Shown: piece after piece, positions 30,600-42,714 of the stretch
Layout: each line of letters opens with the position of its first letter
Position numbering within the stretch: the first letter of the stretch is position 1
Source of the DNA: Amborella trichopoda
Lineage: Eukaryota > Streptophyta > Magnoliopsida > Amborellales > Amborellaceae
Direction: 5' to 3'
Length of the DNA: 64,000 nucleotides
Assembly (NCBI RefSeq): GCF_000471905.2
Contig: NW_006499776.1
Span: 1,800,470 to 1,864,469 of the forward strand
Translations under genes and position numbers: made by a program
Notes under the pieces: generated by a model
What the model saw: the letters and a program-made list of their open reading frames with translations, nothing else
The model's database searches: none
Told to the model about the DNA's origin: nothing

Positions 30600-31536
30600 A
30601 CCATATAAATTTTGCATTCTTCTAGGTCAGTCGAGTAAGGGGAAGGGCTATCTTTGAGAATCCTTCTACAAAGCGCCTATAGTACCCTGACAGTCCTAGG
30701 AAGCTACGGACCTCGGTCACATTTGTTGGACTTTCCCACTTAAGTACAGCTTCGATTATAGAGGGGTTGGCCGTGATCCCATCCTTAGAAATAATGTGTC
30801 CAAGGAAGGCTACACTCGGGAGCCAAAACTCTCTCTTGCGCAACTTAGCATACAATTTTCCGACTTCAAAGTTTGCAAGACCATCTTTAGATGTTGTTCA
30901 TACAATTCCCAACTCTTAGAATATACCAATATATCATAGATGAAAACTGTTACAAAGTCATATAGGAAGGGTCTGAACACCCTATTCATCAAATCCATGA
31001 ACACAGCGGGGGCATTGGTTAATTCGAACGGCATCTCATAGTGACTGTATTGAGTTTTGAAGGCGGTCTTTGCAATGTTTTCCTCCTTGACCCACAAGTG
31101 ATGATAACCCGATCTAAGGTCAATCGTCGAAAACACTTTGAGCTCCTTGGAGTTGGTCAAAGAGGTCGTCAATCCTAGGTAGTGGGTACTTATCTTTCAC
31201 CGTCACTTGGTTCAACTGCCTATAGTTAATACATAATCTTGAGGACCCATCCTTTTTCTTCACAAACAAGACCGGTGCACCCCAGGGTGACACACTAGGT
31301 CGGACGAATCCTTTATCCAATAATTCTTGCAATTGCTCTTTTGACTTTTTCAGTTCTGCTGGAGCCATTCTATATGGGGCATTAGAAATGGGAGCAATTT
31401 CAGGTACTACTTCTATCTCAAATTTGATTTCCCTTTCTGGAGGTAGAGATGGAAACTCCTCTGGAAATACCTCAGGGTATTCTTTTACTACTGGTATCCC
31501 TTCTAACTGAGTATGAACATCCTGATTCTCCACCAC
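30600..31536 (-). pseudogene. pol: E3 reverse transcriptase (broken, catalytic Asp lost)
   Basis: Three overlapping frames. 31536-31120 reads [60 protein letters not shown] and [16 protein letters not shown]. After a frameshift near 31140, 31172-30810 continues with [15 protein letters not shown] and ending VFIYDILVYSK. The clade has F-I-D-D-I-L-V-Y-S here, so the first catalytic Asp is Tyr. After another shift, 30855-30622 gives [13 protein letters not shown] and [20 protein letters not shown]. Non-functional. Confidence 0.9.
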
Positions 31537-31580
31537 TTAGCTAGGTATCCTTCACACTTTTTAGCTAGAAGGCGAGAGGC

Positions 31581-31988
31581 TCAGAAGGCAGAGATGATGT
31601 GCACTGGGGAATTGTCCCTAATGCCCTTGAAGTGTATTTCTGCTTGATCAGGACATTTAAAGGTTACTGTCTTTTCATGGCAATCAATGGTGGCATGGTG
31701 TATAAACAACCAATCCATGCCTAGAATTACATCAAATTCTTGAATATCTAGGCAGATTAGATCCACAAGTAGGTCGCACCCATCAATCATGAGCTTACAC
31801 TGTCTATATATTCTATCAGTCTCTATAGAGCCTCCCACAGGTGTGCATACTATTAAAGTATAATTGAGACATGCAGGTGCGACATTCATGTAATAGGAAA
31901 AATAGGGTGCAACAAATGAATGAGAGGATCTAGGGTCAATTATGACTTTAGCATTACTATCACAAATTGAGAGCATACCTCTAATCAC
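31581..31988 (-). pseudogene. pol: E3 aspartic protease (active site lost)
   Basis: Frame with KVIIDPRSSHSFVAPYFSYY and FDVILGMDWLFIHHATIDCH, the standard layout of a Gypsy protease between zinc knuckle and RT. The active site D-S-G-A-S/T-H-S-F reads D-P-R-S-S-H-S-F, so the catalytic turn is destroyed. The later ILGMDWL motif is intact. Confidence 0.87.
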
Positions 31989-32030
31989 TGAGGTGGATGC
32001 CTTATCCTCTTATTCATTGAGCTAGAACAT

Positions 32031-32850
32031 TTATCCTTGGGTCTTCGGGCGATCTTCGGTCTTCATCATCGGGCAGTCCTTCTCCCAGTGGCCAGGCTTA
32101 CCGCAATTCAGATATATATTCTTCTTCAGATAGCATTCCACAGTAGTGTGGTTGCTTCTCCCACAATAAGTACAAATCGGGTGTCGGTCATTGTCCATAT
32201 TGCCCGGAAGACTCTTCGGGATCCTTGGGTTAGGTGGGTACGGTCTCCCTCTGACGTTTATCCTAGAAGATTGCCAGGCTTTCTTCCCAAACTTTCCTGA
32301 CGGCACAAGTTCCCTTTTTCTTTCCTTCCTTAACCTGCGATCCTCGCAATCTTTTTCCATCTTCAGAGCATGGTCTACCATCAGGGTGTACACCTTAATA
32401 TTGGCCGACATCACCCTACTCTTGATAGCTGGTCGTAAGCCCCCTTTCAAATTTAGTTGCCTTTCATGCCTCGATATTTATGATGTGGGGCGTATACCTA
32501 GACAGCTCTGTAAATTGGGCGACATATTGTTCATCCGTCATACCCTCTTTGCTGAAGTTTAATGAATTCTACTTCCTTCCTTTCCTTGACTGAATCAGGG
32601 AAGTACTTCCCATCGAAAGCCACCAAGAAGTTTTTCCAGGTGTTCTCGGTCCCTGTCTCCCTCCAAGTGTTCTTCACCGAGTCCCACCAGTATTATGCTT
32701 CCCCTTCCAGCATAAAGGCTCCTAGCGTAATGTTTTGCTCATTAAGATCTTCTCTATTTGCTTTTTCCACCTCTCAACCTTCTTCACTCTGCCACGCCCC
32801 AAAAAGGTTGGGGGTCTTATTCTTCTAAACCTCTCCATGAGGCTATTGTC
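32031..32850 (-). pseudogene. gag: E3 gag with zinc knuckles (broken)
   Basis: Minus strand. The core, in broken frames from about 32830 to 32470, reads LGAFMLEGEA, a stop, YWWDSVKNTW, then WKNFLVAFDGKYFPDSVKER KEVEFIKLQQ, typical of chromovirus gag. The frame 32450-32031 holds the nucleocapsid: knuckle 1 CTYCGRSNHTTVEC is intact (C-x2-C-x4-H-x4-C), while knuckle 2 YLNCGKPGHWEKDC has Tyr instead of the first Cys. Confidence 0.85.
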
Positions 32851-33091
32851 ATTCTACTCGGGCGTAGGAGTAGACTAGGTTGGCATAGATTCCTTCATCA
32901 TTTGGGTCATAACCCCCAGAGTACTATAAAATGCGCCGAGTGCCCTACTATTGTCATCACTAGAACTCTTGCTATGGGTACGGGCTCTTGCCATCTTTTA
33001 ACCTAGTCACAAGAACACCCAGTCACTTATCCACCCCAAAATAAACTAAAGGACTAGCCTAACCCCCTAAGCCAAGAATCCTATCCTGGCT

Positions 33092-33103
33092 GCTTTGATA
33101 CCA
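33092..33103 (-). other. Primer-binding site of E3
   Basis: TGGTATCAAAGC on the minus strand, four bases after the LTR end TGACA. This is the initiator tRNA-Met primer site used by most chromoviruses (TGGTATCAGAGC, one mismatch). Confidence 0.85.
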
Positions 33104-33107
33104 TATC

Positions 33108-36100
33108 TGTCACGACCCCGTCCACGACTATCGTTCCTTATCGTCCATTGCAGGTCCGTGATCTAATGTAACATTTGTCACTCAAGAGGGAGTAGACTTG
33201 ATGCTTTTATTATCGGTGATAAGGAAAACCAAAGAAAAGAACTAAAGCAACAGCACAATGAGGAGAAAACATAAAGAAATCCCAAATACCAAAAATCTAT
33301 TACATTAAATCCTTCCCAAATATTAGATTTAGTTCGGGGCATTAAGGCCCAATATTACACATCAACAACACAACAATGAACAAAACCTAGAGCCAAACAG
33401 CCAAGACATAAACAAGTCTAAACACCTTCTTCGAGAAGTCCCACTTTGGCCTTCCACAGCAAAATCCGAGCCCCAAGCCTTGACCCTACCACTATCAATC
33501 TACAAGGAGAGGAGAAAAATAATGGGATGAGCTATAAAGCCCAGTAAGCAAGTCCAGTGTTATGCATCTATAGTGATTCTGTCCATGTGTGATAACAGTT
33601 CAGTTCATCAATATACAATCATAGTTTAGCATATATGAATATCAAGTCAAGGTGACGAGTAAGAACATTCTTCCAAGCAACAGTCACCATTGAATTAGTA
33701 TGATCATAAAAATTCTATTAGTTAAATCATTAATCATTCAATCATTCCAATTCCAACATACCATACACAGAACTTCAATTATTAAACACGCACTCCCTAG
33801 ATCATCTACTCCCATAGTAGAGGCCTTATCTATTAGGCTAAGCCAATTTCATTGCTTAAGGCCTCTACCATCACACAGGAGGGAGAGTAATGACAAGTGG
33901 GGTAGTCCACTTTGTAATACCCTCAACACACGCACATAGTCCTTAGCACGCATTGGGGGTCCGACAGGCTGTCACCGTGCAAGGCATCCAATCAGATCTC
34001 ATATCTTGTCACATAAATCTTAGGGAGCAACCCTTATTTTTTTTTCCCTAACCCATTCCTATCATTGTGCAGGCCAGGGAGTATGTCGACATTACATTCC
34101 TTAATGTCGATGAGTGTCCCATCATGTAGCAAGCGATATCACAACAATACCCACTACCGGTGAGTGCCCCACCACGTAGTGGCCAATATTCTCATCAATG
34201 TTTTGGTGAACCTAACTCTTGCTACCTATGGGCTCTAGTCCCATCACGTAACAGCCAATGTTCTCATCAAGTCTAGTATCCAGCATCAAAGGGCTCGTGT
34301 CCCAATGCATAGAAGTCAACCATCTCATCCATATAGCAATGTAACATCCACTACCATTGAGCTCGAGTTCCAGTGCGTAGCAAGAATTATCATAGCAGCG
34401 TCCACTACCAGTGAGTATCCCACCGCTTAGTGGTCAACTTGAAAATAAACAATAATCATTCATCACAGTGCCATAATAATGTCCACTACCGGTGAGTGTC
34501 CCACCGCGTAGTGGCCAATATCAAAATAAACAATGGCCATTTATCACAGTATGTCTCATGCAGATGTTTCATTTTTCATCATAGTGCTATAACATTTACA
34601 AGAGACATTTATTGCATAAGCTTTCACAAGGCATTCACACATAGACCTTCACAGTGGCATGTGGTACTCATTATGAAATTATTTCATCACTACAGCACTT
34701 GTGGACCCTTTCCACACAAAAAGCATTCATTTGACATGGTTCACATATTTTTAAGGCATTTGCGTGAAATTCATCATATGGCATTGTTCCCATATCTTCA
34801 TCGCATTCACATGAAATTAGTCATATAGCAATCACATTTACCATATATCTAAACAATTTAGTGTCGCATGGATATACAATTGGTGCAGTGACAAGTAGCA
34901 ATGACTTGCTTTTCTTTACGAGAGCGTAGCTCCCAATTTAGGGGGAGTTTCAGAATGCCTTCAACATAAAACCTGGAGCTTGCACATAAATATTTACAAT
35001 GACATAAATTTGAAAGAGTTTGGGCACCGTTTAGTGGGTCGACAGCTTAGTAAAAAGTGAACCTTAGTAGCTGGAAATTTTCCTGCAATAGTGCGCGGTG
35101 ACGTCTTTGCGCATTTCGGATCACAATTCAAAATTCGTGAGAAATTTCAAAAATCTCAAAAAAGGCAACTTTTAGTACATTCACAAACCTCTCCAATGGT
35201 TGATATTTTAACATTTTGGACACCGTTTGCTGGGTCAAAACATTGCCCGAAGAGGGCCACAATTGCTGGAATTAACAGTGACTGTGGGTAGTTTCGTGTC
35301 TCAATATCTTAGGCCATATCTCTTTCAATAATGCACAATTTTATCAAGTCATAAAAAGTGAACTTAGAGTAAATATACATGTCTTCTATTTGGGATGGAT
35401 TTGGTCCCATTTGGACACCATTTGGCCCATGATCATTTTAATGCCAAAAATAGTAAAAAATTTGGCAATTTTTTTTATGCTTTTAAAGGACACTTAATAT
35501 CTCATGGTCAAGGTGCATTTTGGGCATGAAACTTTATTCATGCCAACAAGTCTCACTATGAGCATTCCATGAGTTTCCATGGATAACAATATCATACATA
35601 CATATTTAACATGGTCATGGAATTTAGGAGCACACTCTCAAATTTTCCATCTTGTGCCAACCCATTCATACTTCACATGTTTCATTATCATCCAACCAAT
35701 TTTCATCATGTTTTAAACAGTCATGGGTGCATAAAACCTAGACACACTTACCTTAATTCTCACGGTGCCTCAGCTCCTAGCTCACGGCTTTCACGGGCTA
35801 TCCTTGGATCCACCAGTGGGCTTTCTTCAAAGGGTGGCACTGAACTCCTTAGAGGAAGAGAGAGTGTGAAATGATGAAATCTTGTTTTTCAAAGGGCTTA
35901 AGTACTCAAGGTTAATTGGATTCACTGTGGTTGACGTAACCACTCATGCCTCTGACACGTACGGGGCGACGCTGTCAGGTGACAGCTGTGTGGTTAATCA
36001 AAACACACACGGGTGCTGCTTCCTCCTTTGCTCACCCGGCGCTGGCGCTGCTTCTCCCTTCTCTCAATCGGCACTGGCTCTGCTTCTCCCTTCTCTCAAC

Positions 36101-36287
36101 TGGCGCTGGTGCTGCTTTTTCCCTTTCTCAACCAGTGCTGTCTCTAGGTCTTCCTTCTCTCAATCGGCACTAAAGCTGCTTCTCCCTTTTCTCAACCAGT
36201 GTTGTGCCTTCTTCACTCACCTGGTGCTACGCCTTTCTTCACGCACCCGGCGTTGTACCTTTCTGAGGAAAAATCGTGGTCCTTATA
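33108..36287 (-). mobile_element. 5' LTR of chromovirus E3 (3180 bp)
   Basis: In plus orientation it runs from TGTCACGACCCC to GTGGTCCTTATA. Read on the minus strand it ends in TGACA before the primer site, and its first dinucleotide is now TA instead of TG (the 3' LTR has TGTAAGG). Its length fits the Tekay/Del clade. It contains a tandem array at 34090-34520 and a GC-rich array at 36035-36250. At 36288 it abuts Tat element E4, whose leader sequence begins at once, so E3 apparently inserted into E4. Confidence 0.82.
34090..34520 (-). repeat. Tandem array with inverted repeats in E3 LTR
   Basis: Imperfect units of about 60 bp around CCACTACCGGTGAGTGTCCC ACCGCGTAGTGG. The outer CCACTA and TAGTGG pair, so each unit can form a hairpin. 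About seven or eight units are recognisable. Fragment E5 has only about two at 41215-41295. Confidence 0.75.
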
Positions 36288-38038
36288 GGAATAGACTTGA
36301 ACTATGAGGCAGAGGGAAGGGAATGCCTTGGAGGTGCACTATCTGAGTGGTGGGAACTGACCTCATGGTTAGCTCATTGTCATGCGGCATCTATATAATC
36401 TATCTTCTCCATCATTGCGTGCACCATATCTTTGACGGTCTTCCTGTGAGTCAGGTTCATTTATGACCATTACGTTGATTGTTTCTCCAGGGAGATCAGC
36501 CTTAGTTGTAGTTAAGGGATTGCGAACTTGACGGGTCGCACGCGGCAGATCGGTCAGCAGGGGGTCTGCATGCCCCAACTGGACTCATCTTTGTATACCG
36601 ATCGCGTGAGGACCGGTTCTTGATGGTCATTGGACCGTGGTTGCTGATTTGCTGAGTCGTCTTCTATGACACTAACCACAGTGTAGGGCTCATGGACTTC
36701 TTCTTTAGGCTTCATCATCTGAGGAAGATAGAAGGGATTAGGCGAAGAGGGTCATCAGAGCTGGTTGCCTCGACTGCCTTGGTCACTTCCTTGGTCAGAA
36801 GTCGCAGACCCCTATCGCTTTTAGCTTTGAGGTTTTGATCGACCTCGTGCCAAAACTGTAATCGGGACTGCGGTTGAGCTATCTCCATCAAGTGCGGCAA
36901 AGGATGAGGGCTAGAGACTAGAGTTAACCTGGACCGGGGAAGAAAAAGGACTCAATCTTCGATCAGGTCTTTGCCACGAGCTCTCTTATGGGCTCCAGAG
37001 ACACGACCTAAATGACGGGGTTGGTTTAGGATGGTACTCTTGGGGAAGGTCTTCGAGTATCAAGGCTGGAGGTGCTTGCATAGAGAAGGAGAAGTAGGCA
37101 AGAGCAGGGTTCACTTGTGAGGATGCCCGAGTCAAGGGCGAGGGGTTGTCTGTAACGGCAACGCATGTGCGCCCCTTAAAGAAGGATCAAGGGGGACGTG
37201 AGGGTCGACCCAGGCACGAGCAAGTGATCTGGCCTTAAGAGGGCGAGAACTGTGAGAAAGTTTCAGTAAGAGAACAGGTGGAGGCCTACCCCTTACAGGG
37301 TGCCCATGTGTGTGCTGAGTAGGAGGACAAGAAGGTTGTCTTCCATGTACTCGGGTTGGTGCAATGACGGCGTTGCCCCAAGCAGTGGGATGCATATGAA
37401 CAACGTATGCAGAACTCGGCCTTAGGAGGTTTGATCCTAGATGCTGACTCAAGGTAATATAAGGGTTGCCCCGAGGTGTGGCTCGAGTGGATGACCCACG
37501 AGCTTTATGGTGTGTGCGAGAGGTGGTGTCGAGCCTCTAGGGATAGAGACTTGTGGTGGTGCAGGAATGTGGGAGTTATCCTTGCGATGACCCGCAGAAG
37601 CAATGACAACTTGCTTGCCTTTTGCAGAGGGGGACTGGGCAACCTTCCGACGTACCTCGGCAATAAGACCGACAAGTTACTTACCGGTGGCAGGGTGCAT
37701 ACTAGTTGGGGTAACAGATGTGCTGCCCATGCAAGGGGCCATAGCGAAAGTTCCACCATAGCTAAGAGATGGGGAGTGAGGGGGCTTTAAGTCCCTCCTC
37801 ACACCAAAATCCGGGTTAAGACCTGGGAGCTAGACCCGGGGCCTTTGCTCAAAACAAGGGTTGGGAATGGAGTTGGAGGAACTTGTTCCCTGGGGACACT
37901 CGCAAATGCGAGGGTAAGAAAATTCATGATCCGGATGAATAGGTTACAAATCCTAGAAGCCATAAGGGATGTGTGAAAATAGAAAAACAAAAAGGAGAAA
38001 CTAGCCAAACAAGTACTATCTGACTAAGGGGTAGTAAG
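36288..38038 (-). mobile_element. Leader region of Tat element E4 (no intact ORF)
   Basis: Minus-strand counterpart of E1 3435-5000 and E8 60433-62000. The 106-codon frame 37452-37132 (QHLGSNLLRPSSAYVVHMHP, then TAWGNAVIAPTRVHGRQPS) matches the leader ORF of E1. The sequence is cut at 36288 by E3, before the gag core, and the rest of E4 is not found on the far side of E3. Confidence 0.75.
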
Positions 38039-38056
38039 TCCCTAGTGGAGTCGCCA
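38039..38056 (-). other. Primer-binding site of E4
   Basis: TGGCGACTCCACTAGGGA on the minus strand, three bases after the LTR end CCA. One mismatch from the family consensus. Confidence 0.82.
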
Positions 38057-38059
38057 AGC

Positions 38060-41000
38060 TGGTTAGGTGCCTCGACCTTGCCCTCTGGATCTGGATGATC
38101 GAGCGACATGTGTCTCGGGTTTCAAGAGAACCCGAGACTTTGAGATCGCTTTCTTAGGAACCTTGCTAAAGAGCAAGAGTAGGTGGACCAATCGATGAGA
38201 GAAGAATTTAAGGTGGGTTCAAGACTTACTCGGGCTGGCTCGCGTGGGTGCCCTCTTAGATCATGAAGAAAGCCCCCAGTCGTAAATCTGGTTCAGAATC
38301 GCCTCCCTTGTCTTGTGTTCTCATGTTTCTGCAATCGCACACATATGGCAAATATATAAGATAAGTGGGTTGAGGGTCCCCACCATGCATTTGGGCAATG
38401 TACACCGGCATGCACATTCAAAAAGAGGAAAAGAAGAATGAGAGAAGAAAGATTGGGGTTAAATGAATTTGACTAGATGGTGAGGTTGACACAATGACTA
38501 AACTAGCAGGCAATTGACCCGACGTGACAGTAAAATGGGCTCGTTAATTCAGACTGACTCAACAAAATTATTACTAGATGACAGTATCAATACCGACTAG
38601 CTAGACACATTAGCTAGTCTGTCGTGGCTATAAAGAGGGCGTAGTAACTCTGATCGGCACAACGACAGGCTAGACGACAGGACTACCATGGAAGGCTAGT
38701 CTCGACCCTTCTCAATCAAATGAAAGAGTAAGAGAAAGAAAGAAAAAGAACAGAAAGAGAGAGAAGAGAAGAAGCAGAAGAGAATAGAATGACGAGGAAA
38801 AAGATAATGAGGGGAGAAGAAGAGCGTGAGAGAGGATAAAGGGAAAACAAATGGTAAAGACAAACAAGACGGTAATGGGAGAAGGAAGGGTAAAATCAGC
38901 CAGTGATGGCTTCCATTGGCTGTGAAATAAAGAGAAAAGAGAGAGAAAACATGCATGCAGCAATGAGCTCACACCAACTGTGGCATAAGTGAGAGAGAAA
39001 GGGGACACAGGCGGCAATAGGCTTACATCCGCTTTGTCAAAAGAAAGAGGAGAGGGGAAGAACACAGGACGTGATAGGCCTTCAGCATCTGTGATTGAAG
39101 AATAAGGATGAAAACACGGGTGGCGCTAGGGTTGCATCGGTGGTGATGGAAAAGAAGAAAGAGAGAGAAATATAGGCGGCGATAGGCTAACACTGTCTGT
39201 GACAGAAAAGAAGAAAGAGAGAGAACACAAGTGTGATAAGCTAGCATCATCTGTGACAGATGAGAAAAAAGAGAGAGAAACACAGGTGGCAATAGGTTAG
39301 TGCCATATGTGATAGACGAGAAGAAAGAGAGGGAACACAGGCGGTGATAGGTTAGCACTGTCTGTGATAGATGAGAAGAAAGAGAGAGAACACAGGTGGT
39401 AATAGGTTAGTGTTGTCTCTGACAGACGAGAAGAAAGAGGGAGAACTTTGACAGAGGCCCGGCCTGCCATCCAGGTTAAGGCCCAGCTCACTATTCATGT
39501 CTAATGAACAAGAAGGCATCACACAAGACGATAGGCCCGTCATGCGTGAATGGAGAAAGAGAAGCAAGGAAAGAGGGACATGATAGGCTAAAGGAGGAAT
39601 AGAGTGAAAGAGATAAAGATGAGAAAATAGGAGCGAGAAAGAGAGTTAGATGAGAAAAGAAGAGAGAGAAAGAGATATAGATGAGAAAACGTGAGAGAGA
39701 AACGAGGAAGAGAGAAAAAGTTACCGTACCAAAGGGTACCGACCCTTTTTTTCTCTTTCCTCTCTCTCTCTCTCCAAGACATACCCACAAACTCAAGCAA
39801 AAAATGAATCTTTATTGAATGAATCGAAGTTGAACCGAAGGTCCTATGTTGTTTTTTTTACAATTTGGCTTTGCATGTTTATAGAATTAGGCTCAAACAT
39901 AGGTGGATGCCCAAACACTACCTAAAATTGAAGATAATTATAATTTCATTGAATTAAAAGAAATTCTAAAAATGGGTGCAAAATTTTTTTTTTTTCCTTG
40001 CCTAACAATGTGTGGAATTTCAAAACCATCCCTACTGCTGCCCGAGAACTTGTGTGATCTTCCATGACTGATCCGGTTTTGGTCTGATGGCCATTTGATT
40101 GAAAGATGATTGTTTTCTTGTAGGGCTTGGCATGGAGATCAATTTGACACCAACTTCGAGCCATGAATCATGTTTTTAAGCTATGACCATGAGACTTGAA
40201 ATTTGGATGAATCTTGAAAATTTTGGATCTATAGTGCGCTCGTTCCTTGTTGTTTTTTTTTTTTTGTTCGTTGAATGAAACTGAGAATTCCATCACCATC
40301 ACATTATAACAAATGCAGCTTGATTTCATGTTTGGATAAAGATTTCGTCGTGGATTTTTTGTTGGAATCTTGAAATCTGGCGACCAAAATTTACAACAGC
40401 TTCATTGCTTTTGTGTGTGAAATCCAACCATTGAAATCTGAGGTTCGGACCAGAGATAGCCTCGGACCTTACGCACATAATGAAATTGGTTTCCTGTCGA
40501 GCAGGTACGCGAGCATCGTGATTTGGCTTCTCAAACGAGGCGTGCTGCTGTTGATTTTTCTGTAATTTTCTTCACGGATCAGAGTCTTCTCTCTAGTTTA
40601 TCTCCCTGCTCGGGCATTGTCACTGGACGTACCACATAGAGAAACACTCGTCTTGATGAGACAAACATGTTCACAAAATTTGAGCGCGATCCGACTTGGA
40701 ACGAGTGAGATATGGGCCCTGAAAGTGATTGCTTATTACTGTGAAAACAACTACTTTTAATGGTGTTTTGGTGCAGGCTGGCCACCAGGGAATAGTGTGT
40801 GAACTGCCCCTTTTTAGTATTTTAACCATAACTTTGTCTCGGAGTGCCCGATTAAGCAAAAACTTAACCCGTATGGGTTTTCAATAGTGTCGAATCCATT
40901 GGCGATGGTCCCACAGTTGTTTGATGCACCAAAAATATAGCTCTAATTACAAGGTCCATTTCAGAGTGTTAGAGGCCGATTTTGTCGAAATTATTCATTT

Positions 41001-41198
41001 GTGTTCACTGCTTTAGATATATATGATTGCACTGAAACATGGCAGGGGTCCTGGGCCTTTTGGAGTGCTTTAAAGATCTTGACTAGTTCTGGAGCCATTC
41101 TGAGATTGTTGAAATTTCCACTATTTTGTAGGCTTTATTGACCTGCTTCCTCTTTATTCTGCATCAGAGACCAAGGTGTTGAAAAATGTGTTCAAACA
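38060..41198 (-). mobile_element. 5' LTR of Tat element E4 (3139 bp)
   Basis: Minus strand, starting TGTTTGAACACATTTTTCAA at 41198 and ending CCA at 38060. It has a degraded TATA block (minus-strand TATAAA at 39878-39883), a purine-rich tract on the plus strand (39580-39780), a divergent hairpin array (about 39030-39480) and the U5 tail. The five bases CTTAT at 41199-41203 are the presumed target-site copy. E4 sits at the edge of an E3-type LTR fragment (E5). Confidence 0.83.
39030..39480 (-). repeat. Hairpin tandem array in E4 LTR
   Basis: About eight units. On the plus strand the core reads CACAGGCGGTGATAGGTTAG CACTGTCTGTG with AGAAGAAAGAGAGAGAA spacers. It corresponds to the E1/E8 arrays, but the stem sequence differs, so the array diverged as a block. 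Confidence 0.7.
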
Positions 41199-41203
41199 CT
41201 TAT

Positions 41204-42291
41204 ATTGATATTGACCATTATGCTATGGGACACTCATCGATAGTGGATGCTGTTATGATATCACCTGCTATGCGATGGGACACTCATTAATAGTAAGGAA
41301 AGTGATGCTGATATATCCTCAAACCTACATAATGATAGGAACGGGTTAAGGGAATGGATAGAGGGTCACACCCTAAATTCATGAAATGAAATGAAATGAT
41401 AGATGCCTTGCAAGGTAAGGGCCTATTGAATTCCCAATGCGTGTTGGGGATTGTGTGAGAGTGTTGAGGGTATTACAAAGTGGATTACCCCACTTATCAT
41501 TACCCTCCCTCATGTAGGATGGTAAAGGTCTTAAGCAATGGGATTGGCTTAGCCTGATGGATAGGGCATGTACTGTGGGAGTAGGTGATTTAGGGAGTGA
41601 GTGGGTAATGATCAAAATTTTGAATAAGAAATGTTTAGGATTGCACTGATTGAATATTCATGATTTCACTGATTGAACGCTCATGATCGCACTAATTTAA
41701 TGATAACTGTCGTGTAAATGTATTGTTCATCCTCGCTGTCTTGATTTAATATTCATAGGTGCTAAACTATGATTTTATATCGATGGATCGAAATGTTATC
41801 ACACACAGATAGAATCACTATAGATGCATAACACTAGATCTACTTATTGGGATGTATAAGTCATTCCATTATTTCTCCTCTCCTTGTAGATTGAAAGAGA
41901 TAGGTTCAAGGCTTGGAGCTCGTGTTTTGCAGCGGGAAGTTGAAGTTAGATTCCGCAAAGAATGTGCTTAGATCTTGTTTATGTTTGGGTTGTTTGACTG
42001 TGGGGTTTTGTTCATTGTTGATATATGTAATATTGGGCCTAGACGCCCTGACCTAAATGTAACATTTTGGAAGAGATTTATAGATACAACGGATTTTTGT
42101 TGTTTGGGATGGTCGATGTTCACCCACTAGTTGAGTTATTGTTTAGTTCTGTTTCCATGGTTTGCTCAATTACCGAAAATAAAAGCGTTGAGTCCACTCC
42201 TTCTTGAGTGACAAACGTTACGATGGATCATGAACCCACGCTCGATCGCTCGCTGTCGCATAAGGTACAGTAGTCAAGGGCGGGGTCATGA
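41204..42291 (+). mobile_element. E3-type LTR fragment (E5)
   Basis: Reverse-complement match to 33108-34200 or so of the E3 5' LTR: GTGGATTACCCCACTTATCA, ACCCTCCCTCATGTAGGATG, and CTTGAGTGACAAACGTTACG, ending GGGCGGGGTCATGAGA. It is the 3' third of such an LTR in plus orientation. No primer site follows at 42292, so this is not the 5' LTR of an adjoining element. The left side is interrupted by E4. Confidence 0.75.
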
Positions 42292-42714
42292 GAATCCATC
42301 AATGTTACCCTAGCACCTTGATGGTCCAGGAAGAGTACCCTTTTAAATATTGGTGCTCCCTCTATACTTAAGGCCTGCAGAAGACCATATCAACCCTTTT
42401 TTCTTCACCATCCTCTTTCCTAGGGTGGGCAAGTTCTCTCCAGAGGCCACATTCCTTTACATGCAGTGAAGAAGGGCCACCCCTTGTTCGATTCTGACAT
42501 TCCCGTCGTCATCCTTCCTGACCTTGAAGCAAACAGGGTCGGTAATAAAGGTGATGCTAAGAGGCCAATCTGGCTTGCACAGCGCTTCAATGATTAAAAT
42601 GGGCTCGTCCCTCACTATACTTTCACTAGTAAAATCATCAGTGCCAAGCTCTTCTACCCATGGAACGCTCTTCACTTCAAGAATTCTATGAGGATATCAG
42701 ACCATTATATAAAG
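42292..42714. other. Unassigned segment between E5 and E6
   Basis: Not matched by any other copy in the window. It contains the 72-codon minus-strand frame described separately. Confidence 0.4.
42457..42675 (-). CDS. Unrecognised ORF fragment, 72 codons
   Basis: The product (starts MKSVPWVEELGTDDFTSESI, contains VRDEPILIIEALCKPDWPLS and DDDGNVRIEQGVALLHC) has a normal globular-protein composition, unlike the repeat-born ORFs around it. After the stop the same frame continues for a further 35 codons or so with one more stop. I do not recognise the family. It could be a captured exon or an old element fragment. Confidence 0.3.
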   Translation of the reverse strand: MKSVPWVEELGTDDFTSESIVRDEPILIIEALCKPDWPLSITFITDPVCFKVRKDDDGNVRIEQGVALLHCM

